Assembly: GCF_018736105.1 (NCBI RefSeq) | Contig: NZ_CP076135.1 | Span: 4,958,001 to 5,022,000, forward strand | Source: Bradyrhizobium sediminis | GTDB taxonomy: Bacteria; Pseudomonadota; Alphaproteobacteria; Rhizobiales; Xanthobacteraceae | DNA: 64,000 nucleotides | Reading direction: 5' to 3' | In this document: in pieces, positions 8,375 to 16,744 of the stretch | Layout: each line of letters starts with the position of its first letter | How positions within the stretch are numbered: position 1 is the stretch's first letter | Program-made: the position numbers and the translations under genes | Notes under the pieces: generated by a model | Databases searched by the model: none | What the model saw: only the letters and a program-made list of their open reading frames with translations | What the model was told of the DNA's origin: nothing

Positions 8375-9655
8375 ATGACCGACAGACGCCCTCTCCTGCG
8401 CGCGATCTATGATGCCGCCGTCGCCGCCGCGCATCCCGACGTGGTGCTGGCTCGGCATCTGCGCCCGGCGCCGAAGGGCCGCGTGATCTGTCTGGCCGCC
8501 GGCAAGGGCGCGGCTGCGATGGCTGCGGCGGCGGAGCGGCACTATCTCGACGAACTGGGGCTCGAGCCGTCGCGCCTCACCGGCATCGCCACCACCCGCC
8601 ACGGCCATGCCGTGCCGACGCGGCGGATTCGGGTGGTCGAAGCCGGCCATCCCGTCCCCGACGAGGCCGGCCTCAAGGGCGCCGAGGACAGCCTCCGGCT
8701 GGCCGCGAGCGCGGGTGTCGACGATCTCTTGCTGGTGTTGTTGTCGGGTGGCGGTTCCGCCAACTGGATCGCGCCGGCCGAGGGCGTATCGTTCATGCAG
8801 AAACAGCAGCTGAACCGGGCGCTGCTGCGCTCGGGCGCGCCGATCGGTGAGGTCAACACCGTTCGCAAACACCTGTCGCGGATCAAGGGCGGGCGGCTGG
8901 CACGCGCCGGGAAGCTGGCCGAAATCGTGACGCTGGCGATATCGGACGTTCCGCACGACGATCCGAGCGCCATCGCGTCCGGACCGACGGTGCCGGATCC
9001 GACCACGCTTGCGGATGCGCGCGCGCTGGTCGCGAAATACGGCCTTCAGGTCGACGACGCGATCCGGATCGCGCTCGACGACCCCCGGAACGAGAGCTGC
9101 AAGCCGGGCGATGCCGCGTTTGCGCGCGCACGTTTTGAGTTGATCGCGCAGCCGAAGGCGTCGCTGGACGCCGCGATCCGGCTGGCCAGGGACGCTGGCT
9201 ACGAGATCATCGGACTCGGCGCCGACCTCGAAGGCGAGGCCCGCAACGTCGCCGTCGATCACGCCAGGCTGGCGCTGCAGGCCCGCGCGGCGAACAGGCG
9301 CGTGGCGATCCTGTCGGGCGGCGAACTCACCGTGACCGTGCGCGGCAATGGCCGCGGCGGCCCCAACCAGGAATATGCGCTGGCGCTGGCCGGCCTGCTC
9401 AAGGACACGCCCGGCATTTCGGCGCTGGCGGCGGATACCGACGGCGCCGACGGCGGCGCCGGCAGCGCCGCCGATCCCGCGGGCGCAATGATCGATTCCG
9501 CCACGTTCGCGAAGATGAAGTCGCTCGGGCTCGATCCCAAGGCGTACCTCGACAACAACGACGCGTCAGCGTTCTTCAGCGCAACCGGCGATCTCCTGCT
9601 GACTGGCCCGACGCTGACCAATGTCAACGATATGCGGGTGATCCTGGTGGACTAG
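8375..9655 (+). CDS. Glycerate 2-kinase, MOFRL family (TtuD/GckA type)
   Basis: A 426-residue protein of the DUF4147/MOFRL family. The N-terminal domain contains the GKGAAAMAAAAE motif, then LLSGGGSANW near residue 130 and a conserved RKHLSRIKGG. The C-terminal MOFRL domain has LSGGELTVTVRGNGRGGPNQE and DTDGADG. Members phosphorylate D-glycerate at C2; older annotation calls them hydroxypyruvate reductase. The ATG at 8375 gives the family length; an upstream in-frame ATG at 8330 would add 15 residues, and neither has a clear ribosome site. It stands alone after the binding-protein terminator, and nothing nearby explains it metabolically. Confidence 0.88.
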   Translation: MTDRRPLLRAIYDAAVAAAHPDVVLARHLRPAPKGRVICLAAGKGAAAMAAAAERHYLDELGLEPSRLTGIATTRHGHAVPTRRIRVVEAGHPVPDEAGLKGAEDSLRLAASAGVDDLLLVLLSGGGSANWIAPAEGVSFMQKQQLNRALLRSGAPIGEVNTVRKHLSRIKGGRLARAGKLAEIVTLAISDVPHDDPSAIASGPTVPDPTTLADARALVAKYGLQVDDAIRIALDDPRNESCKPGDAAFARARFELIAQPKASLDAAIRLARDAGYEIIGLGADLEGEARNVAVDHARLALQARAANRRVAILSGGELTVTVRGNGRGGPNQEYALALAGLLKDTPGISALAADTDGADGGAGSAADPAGAMIDSATFAKMKSLGLDPKAYLDNNDASAFFSATGDLLLTGPTLTNVNDMRVILVD

Positions 9656-9663
9656 CAGACCCC

Positions 9664-9862
9664 GGTGGTGAGGAGCACGCCTGCGCGCGTCTCAAACCAT
9701 GACGCTCCCTCGAGACGCGGCCAAGAGGCCGCTCCTCCAGCGACGAGCGCAATTGCGCTCGCGCGGGGATGAGGACCTCACGAGCCGCGAGTCACTCCAT
9801 CCGCACCCCACCGCCCTCATCCTGAGGAGCCGCGCATCTTCGCGCGGCGTCTCGAAGGATGG
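9664..9862. repeat. Cluster of three degenerate dispersed palindromic repeats
   Basis: Three hairpin units lie between the glycerate kinase and MarR genes. A GGTGAGGAGC...GCGTCTCAAACCATGA unit starts at about 9666, a GAGACGCGGCC...GGCCGCTCCTC unit lies at about 9712-9737, and CCTCATCCTGAGGAGC...GCGTCTCGAAGGATGG spans 9815-9862. The same family recurs at 24353-24508, 45584-45681 and 59606-59705. The genes on both sides end toward it, so it may also help terminate transcription. Confidence 0.8.
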
Positions 9863-9876
9863 CTGCATGCACCGCC

Positions 9877-10398
9877 TCAAAACTCTCTTGCGAGCTTGCT
9901 CAGCATATCCAGCAGCGCGGCGCGGTTGGCGGAGCCCAGCACCTCGTTGAGACGCGCTTCGTGCTTGGTCGCGACCAGCTTCTTGGCGCGCGCCAGCACC
10001 GCCCGGCCCTTGTCGGTCAGCATCAGGATGTGGGAGCGGCGGTCGTTGGTCGAGCGGACCCGCGTGCACAGGTCGCGGCTCTCGAGGCTGTCGAGCATCG
10101 CCACGAAATTCGGCCGCAGGATGCCGAGCGTATTGGCGATCTCGGTCTGGTTGCGGCCGGGATTCCTGTCGAGCAGCAACAGCACCGAGAACTGCGCCGG
10201 CGTCAGCTGCAGCGGCGCCACGCAGCGCAGGAAATCCTCGAAGACCCTCAACTGCGCGCGCTTGAGCGAATAGCCCAGGAGTTCCGACAATTCGCCGAGC
10301 TGCAGCGCGATGTCCGGCGCCGAGGCCTCCGCCGGTTCCTTGCGGGCGGCGCGGGACGACTTGACGGCATCGGCTGCGGCGGTCTTGGAAACAGTCAT
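9877..10398 (-). CDS. MarR-family regulator, CouR/HcaR-like
   Basis: A 173-residue protein with a winged-helix MarR core. The recognition region reads NQTEIANTLGILRPNFVAMLD (about residues 82-102) and the wing contains STNDRRSHILMLTDKG. An N-terminal extension of about 30 residues is rich in Ala, Ser and Lys. It is transcribed away from a liv gene set and close to CoA-ligase, hydratase and pobA genes. In Rhodopseudomonas palustris and Agrobacterium fabrum, MarR proteins in such settings repress hydroxycinnamate genes and are released by the CoA thioester. That role is inferred here; the repeated GTTAT-N5-ATAAY element supports it. Confidence 0.88.
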   Translation of the reverse strand: MTVSKTAAADAVKSSRAARKEPAEASAPDIALQLGELSELLGYSLKRAQLRVFEDFLRCVAPLQLTPAQFSVLLLLDRNPGRNQTEIANTLGILRPNFVAMLDSLESRDLCTRVRSTNDRRSHILMLTDKGRAVLARAKKLVATKHEARLNEVLGSANRAALLDMLSKLAREF

Positions 10399-10464
10399 CG
10401 CTCGAGGCTCGCAATCCCGCTAGGCTGAAAGGTACCCGGCTGAGGCCTACCGGGCCTTGAAGTT

Positions 10465-10498
10465 ATATTTGATAATTGTTATGCACTATATCGAATAT
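10465..10498. promoter_or_regulatory. Divergent MarR/liv promoter with candidate MarR operator (site A)
   Basis: An AT-rich stretch lies in a GC-rich background. The 15-bp element GTTATGCACTATATC (10478-10492) matches the shared pattern GTTAT-N5-ATAAY with one mismatch. It is enclosed by a wider inverted repeat, ATATTTGAT at 10465-10473 and ATCGAATAT at 10490-10498 (8 of 9 paired). It sits between the MarR start (10398) and the permease start (10587). Confidence 0.6.
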
Positions 10499-10586
10499 CG
10501 GTAGGGCTTTTCAACTGCTGTTATTCGACGGTCAGCGTCCGCTCAAGGCTGCGACCGGTCCGACGCTTGAGGGGGAGCGCCCGGCC

Positions 10587-11624
10587 TTGAATACAACCAT
10601 CATGCTGTTCCTGGTGCAGGACGGCATTACCAACGGCGCAATCTATGCGCTGCTCGGACTTGCGCTGGTGCTGGTGTTCGCCGTCACCCGCGTGATCCTG
10701 ATTCCGCAAGGCGAGTTCGTCACCTATGGCGCGCTGACCTATGCCACGCTGTCGGCGGGCCACGTGCCCGGCACCGCGCGGCTGGCGGTGGCGATGGGCA
10801 TGGTGGCGTTCGGCCTCGACCTGTTCGCCGGCCGCAAATTGCTGCATCTGCGCCTGGTGGCGCGCGCCTTCGCGGTCAATATCCTGCTGCCGGTGGCGAT
10901 CCTCGCTTTGACCTCCTGGCTCGCCGGCCGGAACTCGATCGCCATCAATATCGCACTGTCGCTGCTGATCGTCGCGGCGATCGGCCTGTTTCTCTACCGC
11001 ATCGCGTTTCAGCCGATCGCGCACACCTCGGTGCTGGTGCTGCTGATCGTTTCCGTCGGCTGCCATCTCGCGCTGCAGGGCCTCGGCCTGGTGTTCTTCG
11101 GCGCCGAAGGCCAGCGCGGTCCGGCGATCCTGGATGCGGCCTTCACGATAGGCCCGCTGCGCTTCACCGGCCAGAGCATCGCGGTCTACACCATCACCAT
11201 CGCCTTCATCGTCGGCCTGTGGCTGTTCTTCGGCTTCACGCTGATGGGCAAGGCGTTGCGCGCCACCGCCGTCAACCGGCTCGGCGCGCGCCTGGTCGGC
11301 ATCCGGACTACGCTGTCGGGACAGATCGCATTCCTGCTGGCCTCGGTGATCGGGGCGATTTCGGGCATCCTGATCGTGCCGATCACGACGCTGTATTACG
11401 ACACCGGGTTCCTGATCGGCCTGAAGGGCTTCATCGCCGCGATCATCGGCGGCCTCGTCAGCTATCCCCTGACCGCGGCCGCGGCGCTGATAGTCGGCAC
11501 CGTCGAGGCGTTCTCCTCGTTCTATGCCAGCAATTTCAAGGAGGTCATCGTCTTCACGCTGATCCTTCCGGTCCTCGTGCTGCGGTCGCTCGCCGCACCC
11601 GAGGTCGAGGAAGAGAAGGATTGA
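10587..11624 (+). CDS. livH: Liv-type ABC transporter permease (LivH), second system
   Basis: A 345-residue membrane protein. It opens with DGITNGAIYALLGLALVLVFAVTR and has IPQGEFVTYGALTY, the LivH-type motif. It is about 50 residues longer than most LivH proteins because of extra hydrophobic sequence in the region of about residues 70-140. A TTG at 10587 with GGGGGAG ten bases upstream is the preferred start; an ATG at 10602 is the alternative. The frame is open to 10476, but that would place the start inside site A. It heads a livH, livM-livG fusion, livF operon. Confidence 0.88.
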   Translation: MNTTIMLFLVQDGITNGAIYALLGLALVLVFAVTRVILIPQGEFVTYGALTYATLSAGHVPGTARLAVAMGMVAFGLDLFAGRKLLHLRLVARAFAVNILLPVAILALTSWLAGRNSIAINIALSLLIVAAIGLFLYRIAFQPIAHTSVLVLLIVSVGCHLALQGLGLVFFGAEGQRGPAILDAAFTIGPLRFTGQSIAVYTITIAFIVGLWLFFGFTLMGKALRATAVNRLGARLVGIRTTLSGQIAFLLASVIGAISGILIVPITTLYYDTGFLIGLKGFIAAIIGGLVSYPLTAAAALIVGTVEAFSSFYASNFKEVIVFTLILPVLVLRSLAAPEVEEEKD

Positions 11625-11629
11625 TCGCG

Positions 11630-13398
11630 ATGACGCAACGCCTCGTACCTGTCCTCGTCTTCGCGCTGGTGATGGCGGCGATTCCGTTCATCCCGGGCAT
11701 GCCGCCGTTCTGGATCGTGCTGCTCAACAATATCGGGCTGGCCGCCCTGGTGGCGATGGGGCTGGTGCTATTGACCGGCGTCGGCGGCCTGACCTCGTTC
11801 GGCCAGGCGGCATTCTGCGGTTTCGGCGCCTACACCACGGCGGTGCTCACCACCGCGTATGGCGTATCGCCGTGGCTGACGCTGCCGCTGTCCTTGCTGG
11901 TGAGCGGCATCGCGGCCGTCCTGCTCGGCCTCGTCACGGTGCGGCTGTCCGGCCACTACCTGCCGCTCGGCACCATCGCCTGGGGCATCGGCCTGTTCTA
12001 CCTCTTCAGCAAGCTGGAATTCCTCGGCCGCAATGACGGCATCACCGGGATCCCGCCGCTGTCGATCGGCTCGCTCAAGATGCTCGATGCCGGGACGATC
12101 TACTTCGCAATCTGGGTCGCGGTGCTGATCTCCGCCCTGCTCACCATGAACCTGCTGGACTCACGCACCGGCCGCGCGATCCGGGCGCTGCGCCGCGGCC
12201 ACATCGCCGCCGAAGCCTTCGGCGTGCAGACCCCGCGCGCCAAGCTCCTGGTGTTCATCTATGCCGCGGTGCTGGCCGGGCTGTCCGGCTGGCTCTATGC
12301 GCATTTCCAGCGCGCCGCCAATCCGACCCCGTTCGGCGCCCAGGCCGGTATCGAATATCTCTTCATCGCGGTGGTCGGCGGCGCCGGTTATGTCTGGGGC
12401 GCGGTGCTGGGGGCCGGCATCGTCGTCATCCTGAAAGAGATCCTGCAGAGCTACCTGCCCTATCTGTTCCACGGCGAAGGCCAGCTCGAGACCATCGTGT
12501 TCGGCATCCTGCTGGTGCTGCTGCTGCAACTGGCGCCGACCGGCGTCTGGCCCTGGCTGATGGCGCGGCTGCCGTTCACGCCCGGCCGCAAGCGGCCCGA
12601 TACCTCGCTGGTCCTGCCGGCGCGCAGCCGGCCGGCGACCTCGCCCGGCGTATTGCTGCAGATCGACCATGCCCGCAAGCAGTTCGGCGGCGTGATCGCG
12701 GTCAACGACGTCTCCTTCGACGTCCAGGCCCGCGAGATCGTGGCGCTGATCGGCCCCAACGGCGCCGGCAAGAGCACCACCTTCAACCTGATCACCGGCG
12801 TGCTCACCTCTACCGGCGGCTCGATCTCCGTGCTCGGCCGCAACATCAACAACGCGCCGCCGCAGGAAGTGGTGAAACTCGGCATCGCCAGGACCTTCCA
12901 GCACGTCAAACTGGTGCCCGACATGACGGTGCTGGAAAACGTCGCGATCGGCGCGCATCTGCGCGGGCATTCCGGCGCGCTCTCCAGCATGTTCCGGCTC
13001 GACCGGGCAGATGAGGCGAAATTGCTGGCGGAAGCGGCGCGCCAGATCGAGCGCGTCGGGCTCAGTGACCAGATCGATCAGCTGGCCGGCAGTCTTTCGC
13101 TCGGCCAGCAGCGCATCGTCGAAATCGCGCGGGCGCTCTGTGTCGACCCGATGCTGCTGCTGCTCGACGAACCGGCGGCCGGACTGCGGCATATGGAGAA
13201 GCAGCGGCTCGCCGGCCTGCTGCGGCAATTGCGCGACGGCGGCATGTCGGTGCTGCTGGTGGAGCACGACATGGGATTCGTGATGGATCTCGCCGACCGC
13301 ATCGTGGTGCTCGACTTCGGCACCAAGATCGCCGAGGGCACCCCCGACGCAATCAAGACCAATCCGGACGTGATCAAGGCCTATCTCGGAGCGGTTTC

Positions 13399-13402
<4 letters not shown>
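11630..13402 (+). CDS. Fused Liv permease and ATP-binding protein (LivM-LivG)
   Basis: A 590-residue fusion. Residues of about 1-310 form a LivM permease (LLTGVGGLTSFGQAAFCGFGAY near 45 and DSRTGRAIRALRRGHIAAEAFGV near 180). A linker of about 30 residues leads into a LivG ATPase with Walker A GPNGAGKS (about 375-382), signature LSLGQQRIVEIARAL, Walker B LLLLDEPAAGL and switch histidine in LVEHDMG. The frame is continuous through the linker, so this is a true fusion and not two genes. The ATG at 11630 is preceded by AAGGA and lies six bases after the livH stop. LivM-LivG fusions are known in Liv systems of aromatic acid users. Confidence 0.92.
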
Positions 13403-14130
<728 letters not shown>

Positions 14131-14140
14131 AAAAGAAAAA

Positions 14141-14228
14141 GGTGGGCAAAGGCGCATCCGCGCCGTGCCCACCGTGGTGGATGGCGTTCAAGTGGTTGGT
14201 GGGCACGCTTACGCCTTGCCCACCCTAC
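14141..14228. repeat. Palindromic GGTGGGCA-type intergenic repeat, two units
   Basis: GGTGGGCAAAGGCG...GTGCCCACC (14141-14173) and GGTGGGCACGC...TTGCCCACC (about 14198-14225) are paired hairpins between convergent genes. They probably serve as a bidirectional transcript end. Confidence 0.7.
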
Positions 14229-14245
14229 CGACTACGAACTTCAGC

Positions 14246-15397
14246 TCACTTCGCCGGAACGTATTTCCCGTCCTTCACCGTCAGGATGATGCGCGAGCGG
14301 TCGTCGAGGCCGTAGCGATCCTTTTCGGTGAAGTTGTAGACGCCCTGGCTTGCCGCCATGTCCTTCTCGCTCAGCCACGCCTTGCGGATGCCTTCGCGGA
14401 ATTCCGGCGTGCCCGGCTTGCCTGCCTTGAGCGCAACCGGAACGACGCGCTTGAGAATCTCGAAGGCGTCGTAGGAGTGTCCGGCGAACTGGCTGCGGCT
14501 GTTGGGACCGAACTTGGCCTCATAGGCGGTGTTGAGCGCGAGGCCGGGCTTCTTGGTCAATGCGCTGTCGGGCTGCGTTTCCGGCGACATCACCGGACCC
14601 GACGCCATGATCACACCCTCCGCCGCCTTTCCGGCGATACGGATGAAATCCATGCTGGCGGCGCCGTGGGTCTGATAGATCAGCCCCTTGTAGCCGCGCT
14701 CGCGCAGCGACGTCTGCGGCAGCGCCGCGGCGGTGCCGGATGCGCCGATCAGGATCGCGTCGGGATTGGCGGCAACCAGCTTCAGCACCTGACCGGCGAC
14801 CGAAGTATCCGGCCGCGCAAAGCGCTCTTCATCAACCACCGTCATGCCCATGGGAACGCCCTGAGCCTTGAAGTCATTGAACCAGAGATCGCCGTAGGAA
14901 TCGGAATAGCCGATGTAACCCACGGTTTTGACGTTATGCGCCTTCATGTGCTCGTACAGCACCTTGCCCATGATCGGGATCGGCTGCGGCATCGAAACGG
15001 ACCACTTGGCGCGCTCCGGCGTGATCGGGAACGGCGCCAGGCCGAAATGCGGAATGCCGGCTTCATTGGCGACGGTGGAGACCGCAACCGTCGGCGGCGT
15101 GGTCGACGAGCCCATGATGATGTCGGCCTTGGATTCCGTGACGAAGCGCCGCGCATTGGTGGTGGCGGCGGTCGGATCGCCGCCGTCATCGAGCACGATC
15201 ACCTTGAGCGGGACGCCGCCGATTTCCTTCGGCACGAATTCGAGCGAGTTGCGCTCGGGAATGCCCAGCGCCGCCGCGGGTCCCGTGGTCGTGACGGTGA
15301 TGCCGATCACGATTTCATTGCTCTGCGCGCTTGCCGGTAACGCCGGCAGCGCCAGGGACACCGCGATGGCCGCGGCCGACAGGTAAAACTTGTTCAT
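14246..15397 (-). CDS. Aromatic-acid-type ABC transporter solute-binding protein
   Basis: A 383-residue secreted protein. The signal peptide covers about residues 1-24, with cleavage likely after ASA before QSNEIVIG. The rest is a type I periplasmic-binding fold, with GITVTTTGPAAALGIPERNSLEF near the mature N-terminus and YSDSYGDLWFNDFK mid-protein. A GGGAGGA ribosome site precedes the ATG. It is the last gene of the minus-strand catabolic operon and is convergent with the livH/MG/F operon, so it is the likely ligand-capture subunit of that importer. R. palustris binding proteins in comparable loci bind p-coumarate or related aromatic acids; the ligand here is inferred. Confidence 0.87.
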   Translation of the reverse strand: MNKFYLSAAAIAVSLALPALPASAQSNEIVIGITVTTTGPAAALGIPERNSLEFVPKEIGGVPLKVIVLDDGGDPTAATTNARRFVTESKADIIMGSSTTPPTVAVSTVANEAGIPHFGLAPFPITPERAKWSVSMPQPIPIMGKVLYEHMKAHNVKTVGYIGYSDSYGDLWFNDFKAQGVPMGMTVVDEERFARPDTSVAGQVLKLVAANPDAILIGASGTAAALPQTSLRERGYKGLIYQTHGAASMDFIRIAGKAAEGVIMASGPVMSPETQPDSALTKKPGLALNTAYEAKFGPNSRSQFAGHSYDAFEILKRVVPVALKAGKPGTPEFREGIRKAWLSEKDMAASQGVYNFTEKDRYGLDDRSRIILTVKDGKYVPAK

Positions 15398-15482
15398 TCA
15401 TTCCTCCCTTTGAGTGTTGTTATCCAACCTAGATCAAAATCAGGCCGTTCATTCAGCCCCTTCTTTAGGTCATGCCGCTGCC

Positions 15483-15520
15483 CAAGTCAGCCTTTTCAAG
15501 TCAGCCTTTTCAAGTCAGCC
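15483..15520. repeat. 14-bp tandem repeat, 2.7 copies
   Basis: CAAGTCAGCCTTTT is repeated exactly at 15483-15496 and 15497-15510, with a third partial copy from 15511. It covers the thioesterase stop codon region and the leader of the binding-protein gene on the minus strand. It looks like a slippage-prone repeat and could vary between strains. Confidence 0.85.
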
Positions 15521-15934
15521 CCGCGTGAACCTCGCAATAATCTCTTCCGGCATCGGGGCCGATTTCAGCTTGCCGGGATCGTCCGGGTGCCGGCCGACCA
15601 GTACCCGGGTCTCGAACGCCTCGATCGCCAGCGCCTCGCCCTTGAACACCTTGTGGGTCACCTCGAAGCTCGACCGCTTGAAGCTCTCCACCCGGCTCTC
15701 GATCGCGATCCAGTCGCCGTGAGTCGAGGCGATGTAGAATTTGGCCCGCGTATCCACCATGGGAATGCCGACCAGGCCATATTTGTGGATGATGTCCTGC
15801 TTCGAGAAACCGGCGGCTTCGAACATGATCGAGGTCGAATCGTCGAACATCGCGAAATAGCGCGGATAATAGACGATGTTGGCGGGGTCGCAGTCGCCCC
15901 ACTGGATCTGCACATCGCGCCGGTGGACGAACAT
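15515..15934 (-). CDS. 4-hydroxybenzoyl-CoA thioesterase-family hotdog protein
   Basis: A 139-residue single hotdog-fold protein. The N-terminal motif WGDCDPANIVYYPRYF contains Asp16, which aligns with the catalytic aspartate of Pseudomonas 4-hydroxybenzoyl-CoA thioesterase. The likely reaction is hydrolysis of an aroyl-CoA such as 4-hydroxybenzoyl-CoA to the free acid. AAAGGA precedes the ATG. It lies 11 bases downstream of the SDR gene in one operon, which places it at the end of the side-chain shortening sequence. The free 4-hydroxybenzoate would be the substrate for PobA at 23138. Family members also hydrolyse other acyl-CoAs. Confidence 0.88.
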   Translation of the reverse strand: MFVHRRDVQIQWGDCDPANIVYYPRYFAMFDDSTSIMFEAAGFSKQDIIHKYGLVGIPMVDTRAKFYIASTHGDWIAIESRVESFKRSSFEVTHKVFKGEALAIEAFETRVLVGRHPDDPGKLKSAPMPEEIIARFTRG

Positions 15935-15945
15935 CCGCTTGTCCT

Positions 15946-16707
15946 TTAGCGCGGCGCCATGCGCAGCGCGGCGTCGAGCCGCACCACCTCGCCGTTGAGG
16001 TAGGGATTGTCGATCATGTGCAGCGCCAGCGAGGCAAACTCTTCGGGCTGGCCGAGCCGGTGCGGGAACGGGATCGCCGCCGCGAGTGAGTCCTGCGCCT
16101 CCTGCGGCAGACCGCCGAGCAGCGGCGTCAGGAACAGGCCGGGCGCAATAGTCAGCACGCGAATGCCGAACTGCGCCAGTTCGCGCGCGATCGGCAGCGT
16201 CATCGCGACGATGCCGCCTTTCGATGCCGAATAGGCCGACTGCCCGATCTGGCCGTCATAGGCCGCGACCGACGCCGTGGAGATCACGACGCCGCGCTCC
16301 CCGGTCGAAAGCGGCTCCAGCTTGGCCATTTCGGCGGCCGCCAGCCGCAGCATGTTGAAGGAGCCGATCAAATTGACCTTGATCACCCTGTCGAAATCGG
16401 CGAGCGGCATCGGGCCATCGCGGCCGACCACCCGCTTGGCGACGCCGATGCCGGCGCAGTTGACCAGCACCCGCGCCGGGCCATGGGCCTTGGACGCCGT
16501 GGCGATAGCGGCTTCCGCCGAAGCGACGTCGGCGACGTCGCAGACCACGGCAACACCGCCGATTTCGGCGGCGACGCTTTCAGCAAGCTTGGTGTTGAGG
16601 TCGCATACCGCAACCTTGGCGCCCTGCGCTGCGAGCTTGCGCGCGGTGGCGGCGCCCAGTCCCGATGCGCCTCCGGTGACGATGGCGGCCTGATCCTTCA
16701 ACTGCAT
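15946..16707 (-). CDS. SDR-family 3-hydroxyacyl-CoA dehydrogenase
   Basis: A 253-residue classical short-chain dehydrogenase. The cofactor motif is TGGASGLG (about residues 11-18), followed by NCAGIG near 83 and the catalytic set Ser (STASVAAY) with Tyr-x3-Lys in SAYSASKGG (about 159-166). An aspartate after the second strand (VCDLN) favours NAD. The whole resembles the type II 3-hydroxyacyl-CoA dehydrogenase subgroup. The likely role is oxidation of the 3-hydroxyacyl-CoA made by the hydratase at 18624. CAGGGAGAG precedes the ATG. A close paralogue with the same C-terminal RMAPR ending lies at 50987-51745. Confidence 0.88.
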   Translation of the reverse strand: MQLKDQAAIVTGGASGLGAATARKLAAQGAKVAVCDLNTKLAESVAAEIGGVAVVCDVADVASAEAAIATASKAHGPARVLVNCAGIGVAKRVVGRDGPMPLADFDRVIKVNLIGSFNMLRLAAAEMAKLEPLSTGERGVVISTASVAAYDGQIGQSAYSASKGGIVAMTLPIARELAQFGIRVLTIAPGLFLTPLLGGLPQEAQDSLAAAIPFPHRLGQPEEFASLALHMIDNPYLNGEVVRLDAALRMAPR

Positions 16708-16744
16708 GGTTCTCTCCCTGGCGAAACTGGTCGTTCGAATTCGG

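Noticed and set aside
9664..9862. Possible structured regulatory RNA or riboswitch upstream of MarR
   Set aside because: It lies at the 3' sides of the flanking genes and its hairpins belong to a dispersed repeat family.
11219..11629. N-terminal extension of the LivM-LivG frame back to 11219
   Set aside because: It overlaps the upstream permease gene out of frame and is Arg/His-rich. The ATG at 11630 with AAGGA fits the family start.
14165..15340. 391-residue plus-strand frame opposite the binding-protein gene
   Set aside because: It is antisense to a protein with a signal peptide and a clear binding-protein fold.
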